From Lingula anatina (Eukaryota; Brachiopoda; Lingulata; Lingulida; Lingulidae), in the NCBI RefSeq assembly GCF_001039355.2, contig NW_019775385.1, positions 138,087-202,086 on the forward strand: a DNA stretch of 64,000 nt. The letters are read 5' to 3'. Positions 25,101 to 36,318 of the stretch are shown piece by piece. Numbering within the stretch: the stretch's first letter is position 1; the number at the start of each line of letters is the position of its first letter. A program made the translations under genes and the position numbers. The notes under the pieces are model-generated. The model had not been told where the DNA came from. It saw only the letters and a list, made by a program, of their open reading frames with translations, and ran no database searches.

Positions 25101-28100
25101 CTTTTTTTTTATTTTGAGACATAAAAGGATGGGCAAGTCCTATAGAGGGAAACCGTTGTGAAGGGAAAAATGCCAAATGCCCCTAAGGAAATCTTTACCT
25201 GATTCTTTGTTTTCAAGGACTCCATTTCTTGTATAAATTTTTCAGTCAGCTCTTTTATCTTTTCATTGTAATTCATATCTTTCATCCTCAGTTGGTATTC
25301 ATTTTCTGTTTTGAGTTCATCAACTCTGGTTTTAAGCTCAGCCATCATGGTGTTCTGAAAGTAAAGAAAATGTACTAAATCTAGTTTAGAGCAACTGGCA
25401 TAGTTATTTTTAAGAATGTAGTATATATGACAATAACAAAAACCACTGTCCTGAGAGTAAACATTCAAGAATTACCTTACTAAAGAAGGAACTCAAGTGG
25501 GAGTCTCTAAAACTACAGCTAAATTTACCTTTTCTTCTAAATCACTCTTTGTAATAAGAATTTCCTCAGCCCATCCCACTTCCTTATCTCTCCTTGCCCC
25601 TCTGCCTTCTTTATCTTGAATCTTCCACAGCATAATGGATGCATCTTCTGAGACAGTCACCAAGGTTGTGTCATCATATGTTATTTTCATCTAAAAAAGG
25701 TAAAAATTAATAAATATAAATACAACTTACTTACAACATAAAAATGGCACCACAGCATCTGTCACAGCCAACCAAAAAATGTCCAAAAAGTAGCAAACTT
25801 TTGCATAGAACTATAAATTGCTTACATAGCATTTTAGAATAAAAAATACCTTAGTTAAGAATGTTGTGATTTTTATCTTCAGTCAACAGCTAATATAGAT
25901 ATTAATATTAATAGTAATAGTATTAATATTAATAATATATCAATATTAGCTCTTGACTGAAGAAAAAATCACATCATTCTTATAACTTAACAAGGATGAT
26001 GAAATTCTTCTCAAAAAATACCTTAGTTATTGCAGAAGAGTGGCCCTGGTATTCCTGCCACTCTCCATCAGCAGTGAGTGGAAACTTGTAGGACCGTAGC
26101 GTTCCAGTGTTGGTCCCAGCAAACAACATACGGCCAGAGTGGGACATGCCAACAGTGTTCAGGGTGGTGTCCTCAGCTGGTACTTCTCTTAGTATCTTTA
26201 AGAAGAAAGGAAAAGCATTACTCTTAACGATGGGCTTAAAATACAGACAGGGCTGAAAGGATGCACAAATTTAAGACTAACTGTATAAAGTAAAGGTATG
26301 TTTATCTAGATTAAAAGTCAATCTCACCGAAGAATCTGAAATTTCCTTTAGTGTGTGATCAGTTCCAACTGCCAGAGTAGTTTTGCCATCTGGAGTGACT
26401 GCTACACTACTATAGCTACAGGACTTGAGGACATTCTCTCCCACACGTTTCCCTGTAAATGTATCCCATTCATACACAGCGCCATCCATCCCACAAGAGA
26501 TGAGCTTGTTGTCATCAGCAGTCCAGATCACTGAGCGAATTTTACCATTGTGCCCCTTGAGCTGCAGCAGGTTCTCAAATGTTGCAGTGGAGTAAATGTA
26601 GATCAAGTTACTGGTCACAGCAGCAAACAGATGGCCACCATTGCTGAAGGCACACTGGAATAGACAGATAAGTCTATATTATCTGCATTGACAACCCCTG
26701 ATATGTACATGCATGGAATTTTTACCAATTTTGCTGATGAAGATAAGACTTATTAATAATAAAATCAATCTTTTTCCTTTTCATTAACCAACACATTCTG
26801 CTGACAGACACTGAGTCAATTAAGACAACATTCTAGCTCCCAGTGCTAATGATTCATCAAATGAATTCCTCAATTATAACTGACCTCTCTGCATCCTCTA
26901 ATAGTAAACTCCTTGAAGACTCTGATGTCATCAATCAACAGATTCATAAGCCTCAGCTTGTCACTGAAGCCAACCAGCACATACAAGCCTGAAGGGTGTA
27001 AAGCTATTGAGTACGCCTCCTCAGCAAACTCTTTATACAGCTCAAGGTTACTGAAAGTGACAAAAGAAATAAAATTTAACAATTCAATTGTTTTAACTAA
27101 AGTTAAAACTCATTAAACATTATAAAATTGTAAACTATGATGTATACTATGAGGGAAATATATTAAATCAAGGTTTAGTTTAAATTATCCAATTTTGTAT
27201 TAAAGAAAAACAACAGCTATTTCTAAAGTAGCTTAAGTTAAGTCTACAATAAGAAGATATTACTGTTTTCTTTTATTCTGAAAAATAATTACAATACATA
27301 TTTAAAATATTTTTCTTTCAATCAATTATGATAAGAACTCACCAGTTCTCAAAATTCCAAATCCGGACAGATCTGTCCACTCCACATGTTGCAACCAAGG
27401 CCTTCCTTATACACACATCCAAGCCTGTGATCTGACCTTGATGAAATGCCTGGCACAGGTACTCAAAGTAAGCTTGGCCATCCTGAAAACACACAATCAC
27501 ATTAACTAATGATAAAGCATGCAACTACCACATCAGAAATGGGAAACTGCTTCTCAAGAAAATATTTTGCTTTTGAAATAAAAAAAGTGTGTACTTACTT
27601 TTTTGTAAATTCAATACTACAATTTATTACATCAATTTTTGGTTCTTTTGTATCTCTACTGGCTAGCTAAAAAAAAAGCAATAAAAAATAAGAAAATTTT
27701 CTCATCTGTGTAAAAAACAGACACGTAAAATACTACTTACCTTTCCCAGGTCAGCGCTGGAGAGGGTCATGCTATAGAGCTGGCTGCTGTCAGTGCTAGC
27801 TACCAATGTTTCCTCTGATGGGCTAACAGTCAAGCTGGTTATCACTTGGTTCTCTGATTTACTGGGATCAGCACTGTTGCTATCAGCAGGTATCTGGAAA
27901 ATAATGAATTTGGCAACTAAGTCTTTCCATTGGGAGTAGTAAATTTAGTATTAATTAAAGGTAGTAAAATGCATATCTGATTCTATCTGTTTATTACAGT
28001 TCATTTCACACTGTGCACATATTCTTAAGTTTACAACATTTGGTCTGAATTCTAAAAATGTGTTGAAAGAACATGTGTAGACAAATTATATTATAACATA

Positions 28101-29390
28101 TTACATGCACTGCCATGTTACCTTTATTTCTCTGGCTTTCTTGAAATACTCTTTGTCATCAGTTTTCTCATACAGGAAGACAGTGCCAGGACCAACTGAG
28201 CATGCAAATCCCTTAGAGTATGCTACAATAGCAGTAATCTCTGGTGGTCCTGAAGGCTGAGTTGCCTCACCTTCACTGATGCTGTCCATCCTTAAATTAA
28301 TTTCACACAATATGTTAATCAGGTCATACTTGACTACTTCAGTGATCATAGGATCTATATAAAGAAAGTTAGTATAAGCAGTTCTTCAAATTAGAAAAAG
28401 CTAATATAATGCAGGTGTAATTGGGACAGTATCTTATATGATAATGAAAAAAATTAATTTTGATTTACTTTTCTTTGTCTCCTTTTTGTGACTTCTCCAC
28501 ATGGAACTCGTTTTTCAGTTCTCCTGCTTCAAACAACAAAAGCCTCCCATTGTCTGTCCCAACTACCACTCTTTCATCAGATACCCAAGCTTGGCATAAG
28601 TTGTTCTGTGGTTCCATTTTTTGAAAGGCAAATGGTTTTAGGCTACCCTCACTGTAGCGATACAATTTGAAGATCTGGTTACCTACAACACATAGCTGGG
28701 TGTTGTCTTGTGGATTGAAAGTAACCTGAAAAGGGATAAATAATACAGGTTAAATAGTAATGCACTTTGGAATAAAAGCAAATGACAATTGACAAAATCC
28801 AACATTGCTAACAACTTGTATCCTTCCTACGTTCAATCTTATAATGGTACTTATAACATAAAAACTAAAACTAACAGACAGGATGGTGCTGTCTAAATAT
28901 AAATGCCTACCTGATAGACTGGAGGTGGGATTTCTTTTCCCTGTGCTACAGATGTCTTGATACTAGCCATAACTTTAGATTTATCCCAGGTCCAATACAG
29001 TAGTGTCCAATCAGGCTTTCCTCCTTGGGCAACAAGGTATTTAGAATCTGGAGAAAATGCAAGACTGACATACTCTCCAGACTGCACCTCAGGTGAGCTA
29101 AGTACTTTCCTTCTTCTCTGTGAATGCAAGTCATATATTGTGATGGTAGCTTTTTCTCCTTTTTCAGCAATTGCCACATATTTTCTGTTGGGGCTAACTG
29201 CCATGGCAGTCATCCCAGTACTTTTTTCAGATCCAGGGATGAATTTTTGAGCCTTTTGATCAATGTTATACAGTACACAGTTGGAGCCAGATGGGTAAAT
29301 AATAGTTTGCTCATCCTGATAGGCAACATTTCCAGTTACCCCTGTCTTCAGGCCAAATATATGGCGAGCTTGGGCAACTGCAATTGACAT
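22120..29390 (-). CDS. CFAP57: Cilia and flagella associated protein 57 (WD-repeat plus coiled coil), complete
   Basis: Axonemal protein (WDR65) that in motile cilia helps assemble a subset of inner dynein arms. Nineteen exons, in transcript order: 28911-29390, 28469-28725, 28122-28354, 27741-27893, 27343-27482, 26885-27050, 26328-26654, 26022-26195, 25529-25690, 25199-25354, 24837-24930, 24516-24706, 24090-24263, 23822-23980, 23535-23678, 23215-23331, 22932-23063, 22651-22794, 22120-22431. About 1237 aa, against 1250 in human. Exons 1-9 encode two sets of WD repeats ([51 protein letters not shown]). Exons 10-19 are almost continuous coiled coil ([20 protein letters not shown]). All junctions are in phase except exon 2 to exon 3, which is off by one base as read. 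The start is MSIAVAQ; another Met lies three codons upstream. A probable non-coding first exon ends at a GTAAGT donor (29873) and joins at 29409. Confidence 0.95.
25841..26029. repeat. Foldback sequence flanked by a 17-bp direct repeat, CFAP57 intron 8
   Basis: A long inverted repeat (arms roughly 25855-25903 and 25941-25990, sharing AGAATG, GTGATTTTT, CTTCAGTCAA and AGCTAATAT blocks) surrounds an AT-rich centre. The 17-base direct repeat AAAAAATACCTTAGTTA stands at both ends, 25841-25857 and 26013-26029. The second copy contains the exon 8 end and its splice donor. The first therefore recreates an identical donor sequence 170 bp into the intron. Confidence 0.75.
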
Positions 29391-30326
29391 CTTGTACACT
29401 TCTTTTCACCTATAAAAAGGAAAAAAATCTTAAATTTCAAAAAAATTAATCTCATTTTATACGTCAAGCATATTAGGTACATGCATCAGGCATAGTAGAA
29501 CTGAAAATGCATCTCTAGCATAAAGAAAGATATAAAACACTTCCTTCACTCCAAAACATTTCATTTCAGTATAACAGAAAAGATTTCTATATTTTCAAAG
29601 TTTACTTAACGACACAACTTCAGAAGTCATAAAGTCATAAGCCATTGTTAATTTCTCCTTCCAAAAGCGTTTGAATTAACATTATTTCAACTAATTAAAT
29701 ATGTGACATGTACTTTTTCACATCGAGTGATATTCTGTTTATATTAACAGTACAATCAGACAACTGACACACCAAATGCATGGTGCAACTGTAACCACAT
29801 TTACTACAGTTACAAATATACCATAAAATTGAAAATACATAGGTTCTGTGTAATCTATTGAAACTTTACTTACCTTAACTACTGATTTTTTATATAAGTA
29901 TATTTCAAAATAAGCCGTTCACTCTGATATTATGAAATGACGAATTATTCCATCAGTGCCATTCGCAGCTATGGCAGTCGCTGTTTGATTCCCTTAGTTA
30001 CCATTGGCGACGGACTGCGCAACATATACTGCGCTATTTCCGTTCCGTGAGCCAAGATAATCAAAACCTTTACTTGATGCAGTTTTTATCTCATCGCATG
30101 ATAAGAACCAGATTTTTCCCCTTTAAAATACATTATTCCTCAAAAAGTAATAAAAACAAAAGAGATAAGTATGATTATTTTTCTGAATTTTTTTTAAAGA
30201 AAAAGACAGCTTTTCTTGATAACCTATAGTAGAAAAGAAAAACTAAAATAGAGTACCGATGTGATGTGACAGCCACCACGTCAGGATATATGTCCTATTT
30301 GACCGTGCAGGAAAAAAAACAAAAAA
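29391..30326. promoter_or_regulatory. Divergent promoter region of CFAP57 and ALKBH7
   Basis: Start codons of the two genes face away across 936 bp. The left half holds the inferred 5' UTR intron of CFAP57 (29410-29873 on the minus strand, donor GTAAGT, acceptor TTTTTATAG). The right half, near 29990-30060, is the most GC-rich part and carries the X-box listed separately and two TGCGC motifs. No TATA box is obvious for ALKBH7. Confidence 0.5.
29997..30011. promoter_or_regulatory. X-box (RFX site) near the CFAP57 promoter
   Basis: GTTACCATTGGCGAC fits the RFX consensus RYYNYY-N(1-3)-RRNRAC at every position, with a 3-base spacer. RFX factors switch on ciliary genes through such sites. It lies about 120 bp upstream of the inferred 5' UTR donor of CFAP57, in the range usual for X-boxes, and about 315 bp from the ALKBH7 start. 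Confidence 0.7.
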
Positions 30327-33300
30327 ATGTCTTTAATTGCCATGTCAGGTATTATAAGGAATGTCTGGAAATGCTCTACAGTTAGAATAGCAATATGCCG
30401 ATATTCAAGCACTGCTCGGACTGAAACCTTTGCTGGTTATGGTGAAATGAAAATGAAGAAAGCGGAGGTTCGTGATTATATAGATGCTAGTGATCCCGAG
30501 ACCGAATCAGTGATTGCAGAAGATGTCAGCATATTTGAAAACTTTCTGTCCGAAAAGGAAGAGTTGTCGCTGCTCTCCGAGGTAGAACCACGACTCAAAA
30601 TGATGAAATATGAATTTGACCACTGGGATAGCGTAAGTCATTACATATTACCAATGATAATTGACAATGACAGTTGTTTTCATTGCAATTGACATTATTA
30701 ACATAAAAGGTTAGACATTATGCAGCTTTATTTTATTATGAGTGTTCTTACCTTGGATCGTAGGTATATTTTTAAAGGCAAACCTGTTCACAAAACCATA
30801 GCACTAATTTATTTACGACCAAAGAAAAATGACAATAAATAGCACTATGAAGTCAGGGTGTCATACACAATGTAAAACATATGTCCTTAATCACACTGAG
30901 AGTTTTGGTTTTAGGTTATTTATGGTTATCGTGAAACAGACAAAAAGGATTGGAATAAAGCAAACACTGAGATTATCAACAGAGTTCGTGAACTTGCATT
31001 CCCTCCCGATGTTCCACAACTTACATACGTTCACCTCTTAGACCTCTCCAGAAGTGGCTACATCAACCCACACATTGACAGTGTTAGGGTGAGTATTTAA
31101 CCATCACATTTTTTTGTACTATCTTATACTACGAATGTCCAGCTTGAAATATACAAGTGTTTTTAAAAAAATCTGTTTGGGGAAAAGAAAAGGTTACATT
31201 TTTATACACCAGAAAGTGATAAATATAAGGTAATTTACAAAATATTTTTTAAAAATAAAAGGTTAATTATTTTTGCGAGCTATGATACTTTTGAATAATG
31301 CAAGTAATATTGAGGGGGGTGATCATAACAGTACAGTCATTAGGCAGAGTTGTACCCCTATATAAAATGCACATCTCTTACTCAGTATAAGTCCATTCTT
31401 ATATGTCTGTAAATAGGATATCGAAACAGAACATTCATTATGGTTGTCAATGGCACAAAATTCATGCATTAGCAGTCCTGTTCACAATTTTAATAAGTTA
31501 GCACATCATACCTCTGAGAAACACGTGAAAATTTTTCTAATATTAGTTCTTTGAAGTAGGTTGTTTTTGCCTTTTAAGGTTTGTTAGTTAACATTCTAAC
31601 TCAAAAAATTGTGGACTGTTTTTTAAAACAATTTTTCAGGAAAGGTTTGAAAAAGGTTTACTTAATATTGATTATATTTTGGTGGTGATCTATTAAATAA
31701 TTGATTAATAATATTAAATTTTTTTTCAGTAAAACCAAAATATTCTGTTAAATTAGCCTTTGCAAAGGTCTTCTGTCTGCTTTTCTAGTTTATTTTCATT
31801 ATTATTATATTTTATTTATTCTTAAGATGCTTAGCATGACTGATTCTATTTATAAGTAAACATACATATATATATTTTCTGTAAATTAGTATATTTGGCT
31901 ACTGTACTGTATTTAAAAGAGTATTTTTGCTCTCTAGAGCTTTAAAAGCTTATCAAGTGCTTCTTTAACTTTTAAGAACAATCATTAATTGACAAGTTAC
32001 ATTAATTTATCTTGGACGGCATCAAATGAACAATTAGAGCTTGTATATTTTCTAAATAGTAACAGAAATACTTTTTTCTTTTAGTTTTGTGGTAACGTAA
32101 TAGCGGGTTTGAACACACTATCACCGTGTGTGATGAGATTTGTTCATTATGAACAGAAAGACAAGTTTGCAGATATTTTAATTGAAAGACGATCTTTGTA
32201 TGTGATGAAGTAAGTTACCAAGGATCTTTAGAATGAAGACTTCTTTTGCTGCCAATTTTGGTGCTTAAACCTGCAGTAGCTTGCTTTTTGAAGCTTGCGG
32301 CTTTGCATTGCTCTCCAAGACTGGATTCCCATCCCTAGATCGATCAAACAGGATCGGTCCATCTCCAAGGGGGTATCTGGTAAACTACTTTCAGCTTAAG
32401 TGGGTAAGATATCTGGCACGCCTGTTAAAGCTGTTAATGATAGTTAATTACCTCATATCTGCTTCAGTAAGCATGGAAGACATCTAAGTCGTTTTAGTTA
32501 ATTGCAATTAAGCGAGAATCCCCTTGGAGATAGTTCGATCCAAAGTTAGTACAATAGTCTCTGGGAACAGTCTCTAAAGCATGCCCACACCTCATATAAT
32601 ATGTGTCATGCATTTGATAATATATAACAAGGAATTCAAATCAGATGACAATTTTATGTAGGGAATTGTAACTTTGTCAATTTACTTACAAGTACAGATT
32701 CCGACACATTTTACAATGCAGAAATGCACGTACAAAATGTAATCAGTTATTTGATATACAGTGTAAGAATGGAATGATGCATCATAACTAATTCAGATGA
32801 GTTACCCATGTTAGTGGCAATTGTCAAGCTGGTTGTCATGCAGTTACAGTTGTAATTGCCTGTGTATGGTACTCTGGCCATTTGACATTTGGCCTGTCTT
32901 CCTCTGTCTATGTACAACAGGTTTTGTATTAAAGGATGTATTGTGATGACTGGTCATTAAATTTTAAAGATTTGGTTTTGAAAGTGATTGCATGTTAAAG
33001 GTAATAACTATCTCAATTTTTTGTTTGTGATACTTTTTTAATGGAACAGCTCATGTATCTATTCCTTTGACACATAACTTTTAGTAAATGAGAATTCATG
33101 AATTATGAAAATTATAAAAAAAATTAAATTATAAACAATAAAAGTTAGATTTGTGAAAGTTCAGGAAAAATTGCCTCTTTTGAAATTGATTATATAAATT
33201 GTACTTAAACCAATTACCCTTTCCAAAATTTGAACACCTACCAAATATACCTAGCCATGCCATATTTATTGTTATATTTTGGATTATTATATTTTGTTTT

Positions 33301-34775
33301 ATTACATCATCACTTAATTGCTGTTCACCTCATTGTGCCTATGCATCCTTTCTCAGATGACCAGGAAGCATGTTTTGAAACTAATGAGCTTTGTATTTAC
33401 ATGAAGCATATTGATTGTGCAGTTGATTCTGTTTAAATGGAGTGTTTTGGTTTGTTGCAGTTCTGTGGCCCAACCATTGCAGGCATGAATCTCTTATCTT
33501 CCTGCGTGATGAAATTGGTGCATGAAAAAGAGAAGGACAAATGGGCCAAAGTGCTTCTCAAGGAACGGTCTATCTATGTGTTGAGGTACATGCTGTTGTT
33601 AGGAAACAAAATTTGCCTCAATAAGTTTGCCACCGAATAGTTAATGGGAATGCAATAAAAAATATTTGAACCCACTCCAGACAAAAATCAGTTTTTTAGA
33701 GCTCTATTGACATTTCTGTTATTTTGTAACAACAAACAAATTCACTAGTAATTATTTTGACTTCAGGGAAACTAGAAATAAGCTTTTTACCTTGTTAAAA
33801 CAAGGTATCATTGGGCCTGTGTCACAAAATGATTATCTCAGAAACAGTTATTAGTGAGGACTTCTAAGAATTTTAGCCCACTTATGTAAATCAGTCTTTT
33901 AATTAGTCTCTAATGCAAATTATAATTGTCTTGATTTGGTCCTCATTGGATTGGTATGAATCTCGATTACATTTCTTGTGAACCAGTGGTTTATAAAAAG
34001 TATTTTCTGTTGACCAATAATAGAAATTTTATTTTGGGCAGTCAACTATTTGATTTCATTGATCTATGCTTAGCTGGAAAGTTTATGGGTTTTTGTGAAA
34101 TGGGGCACTAGATCCTAGATCCAAGTTTTATCATGACAAGAACTAGTTGCTTAATGCTTTTTTGCTGCATGCCATTTGCATACACCCTGAGCTTCAGAGA
34201 TAACTTGACACTATCCTCTTCACTGTAGCAAGTAACTTGACACGATGAAGATAGGCTACAGTGAAGAGGTTAGTGTCAAGTTATCTCTGAAGCTCAGGGT
34301 GTTTGCATATAACTGTCATCTAAAATGTAAATTTTTATTTATGTTTTTAAGTGCTGGGACCGTCTCACAAAATAACTGAAGCCTCCAAACTGGCCAAACC
34401 TTTTATACCAACATTTTCATTTTATTTATTTCAAGATAAATTCATAGGAAGTAGTTCAATTTGGTCTGTAATATAACAATGTCCAAAACATGAGACCAAT
34501 GTCTGGACTCGTGTTCTTTTGTGAAATACCTCCTATAAGTTGGTTTGAGTTATTGTCCTAGTACTAATTCAAAATTTGAAATTCTGATTATAAATAGTGA
34601 TACAAATTTCAATTATTTGTATTACAGAGGGAAAGCAAGGTACGATTTCACTCATGAGATATTGCCACAAAAGCTCTCTACCTTTAAAGGAAGAAATGTC
34701 CACAGAGAAAGGAGGATTGCTATCATTTGTAGAAATGAACCTATCGAAGGAGTGGAAGAGAAAACACCATCCTAA
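30327..34775 (+). CDS. ALKBH7: ALKBH7, mitochondrial 2-oxoglutarate dioxygenase, with an alternative exon pair
   Basis: AlkB-family Fe(II)/2-oxoglutarate oxygenase of the mitochondrial matrix, linked in mammals to programmed necrosis and fatty acid metabolism. Exons: 30327-30632, 30915-31088, then either 32085-32209 or 33461-33585, then 34628-34775. Either choice gives a 250-aa protein (human 221). The first 30 residues are Arg/Ser-rich with few acids, fitting a mitochondrial presequence. Family landmarks are YEFDHWD, YGYRETDK, the iron-binding HID at 155-157 (GYINPHIDSVR), the FCG...IAG...VM segment from the alternative exon, the second iron ligand His in ARYDFTHE (about 211), and RRIAIICR near 231, whose Arg should bind 2-oxoglutarate. 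Both versions of the third exon resemble the single human one. A second in-frame Met at 30342 could also start the protein. Convergent with NDUFB6. Confidence 0.93.
32085..32209 (+). CDS. ALKBH7: ALKBH7 alternative exon 3a
   Basis: 125 nt between TTTTCTTTTAG and GTAAGT. It starts in phase 0 and ends in phase 2 and encodes FCGNVIAGLNTLSPCVMRFV and then HYEQKDKFADILIERRSLYV. Joined to exon 4 it reads on as MKGKARYDF. It shares about 23 of 42 residues with exon 3b. It lies in the double-stranded beta-helix core between the HxD motif and the second iron ligand. Confidence 0.9.
32318..32577. mobile_element. Foldback element between ALKBH7 exons 3a and 3b
   Basis: Inverted blocks pair across about 260 bp: GACTGGATTCCCA with TGGGAACAGTCTC at the ends, and GGATCGGTCCATCTCCAAGG with CCTTGGAGATAGTTCGATCC inside. 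The TCCCAGAG/GATCGATC sequence theme is shared with the foldback at 15945-16155, so the two look like one MITE family. No coding sequence. Boundaries approximate. Confidence 0.5.
33461..33585 (+). CDS. ALKBH7: ALKBH7 alternative exon 3b
   Basis: 125 nt between TTTGTTGCAG and GTACAT, with the same length and phases (0 and 2) as exon 3a. It encodes FCGPTIAGMNLLSSCVMKLV and then HEKEKDKWAKVLLKERSIYV, then LRGKARYDF across the join to exon 4. It is closer than 3a to the human version ([20 protein letters not shown]) at several positions. The GTACAT donor is weaker than the GTAAGT of 3a. Confidence 0.9.
34177..34307. repeat. Near-perfect 52-bp inverted repeat in ALKBH7 intron
   Basis: Arms 34177-34228 and 34256-34307 pair with about two mismatches across a 27-base loop. 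The arm contains ACCCTGAGCTTCAGAGATAA and CCTCTTCACTGTAG. A related piece (ACCCTGAGCTTCAGAAATA) occurs at about 39714-39732, so this is a dispersed foldback family. In RNA it would form a long hairpin. Confidence 0.85.
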
Positions 34776-36318
34776 ATGCAGAAGAAAGCTAATTTTTGCA
34801 TCTTAGTCCATTTTCAAAGGATTTGAATCTTACTTTTTTTTGTATTTCTCATAAATACTCAAACATGGCACCTAAAATGGCAAAGAAATGTTGATAATGA
34901 ATACTAATGTATTTTAATTATCATTATGATTATAATAATTATAATTTAATGTTGTATGAATATTTGAAAGTGCCACATACTCCATTTTATTCAGGAATCA
35001 ATATCAGCTTTGTGAAGATTTTTGTAATTTGAAAATGGATTTAAGTGTAATCATGACTATTTTTACAAAGGTCTTGGGCTTTCATGTAATTTGTTGCTGT
35101 GAAATTATCTGAAAGTACTTAAAATGACGAAACATCTGTATAAATACTTTGATAAATACCACCAGCTTTTATATGTAAAATATCCCACTGAATTTCAAGA
35201 TTTCACAATTTAAATTACTGTTATAAATGTGCTTTTTGACATATACCCAACTGCCTTCTTTGTATCAGTTTTCACTAACAAAATTGTTCCAGGAATGATT
35301 CAATCTAATTTTGCTCAAATTAAGTAGGTAATTCTTTTGACCACTTATTGTAGACTTAAAAATGTAACAATTGAGTTTTTAAGGATGTGCACACAGCTGG
35401 AATTTTGAAATTGTGAATCATCTTTTTGACTAACGAAGATTGTTTTTGGGATAATAATTTTGTTAAAATTTAGCAAATGATTACTATGATCACTTTTTGT
35501 GGAGTTTTAAGCAGAAAAATAAATGTTTTAAGTTGACTTTTTAAGTTTTTTGGAGATGTGTTTCATTGAGAATGAAGATCATGTCAAGCTCGAGACAATT
35601 CCCAGAATTAGTTCATTTGAAAATTGGATTTACATGTTTCAGTTGATAACTGCAAACTGTTATGCCTTTATTAACAACAGATACATATATTGTCTCAACT
35701 GCTAACTGTTGTATTCTAAAATAAATACCCCCCCCCCTCCCCCCATTCACTTTGACAGCATCAATTGCTTTATTGGAAAGAGAATGGCCAGTGAATCTCG
35801 ACAGTTTGTGTTAATTTTGGTGTCATGCCAACTTGCCAGCTTTTAAGTTAAAAATTATCCTTTATTTTATGCTAACCTAACAAACACTTTGTCATACAGT
35901 TTAAAATGCAGTTAAGATTACAACACAGGCAATCAGCTTGTTTAGTAAATTTAAATTGTTGTTTTGTTTTTTGTCTACTACTTTTCTTCATTTTCATCAG
36001 GCTTTGGGTGTAAGAATTGAGGAAACAAATTTGAGCTTGCAAAGCTCCATTTATTTCAAATTTTTTCAGAAAAAAATGCTTGAAACATTACTCATCTCCA
36101 GTGCACAAATGTTTCAAAGAGCAAGAATTCTTCTAGAAGTCTATCTGTTTTTAAGAACACCCAAAACACTTCTTTTCAGGTTACTTCTGAAGTCCTATGC
36201 AACCAATTACTACAAAATGTGTAACTTACTCTCCATCAGTGGTATGCAATGTGCATAACTGTCCTGTTAATTCATTATTTTGAAATACTGAAAACTGCAA
36301 ACACCTAGTATTATACAG
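34776..36318. other. Convergent 3' flanks of ALKBH7 and NDUFB6
   Basis: AT-rich non-coding DNA. A 106-codon open frame at 35938-36258 is Phe/Leu-rich, has no recognisable family, and sits in probable 3' UTR or spacer; I do not call it a gene. A C-run at about 35730-35745 is the only compositional oddity. Confidence 0.5.

Noticed and set aside
35938-36258. 106-codon open frame as a gene
   Set aside because: Low-complexity Phe/Leu-rich reading in a convergent 3' region, with no recognisable family, splice partner or promoter.
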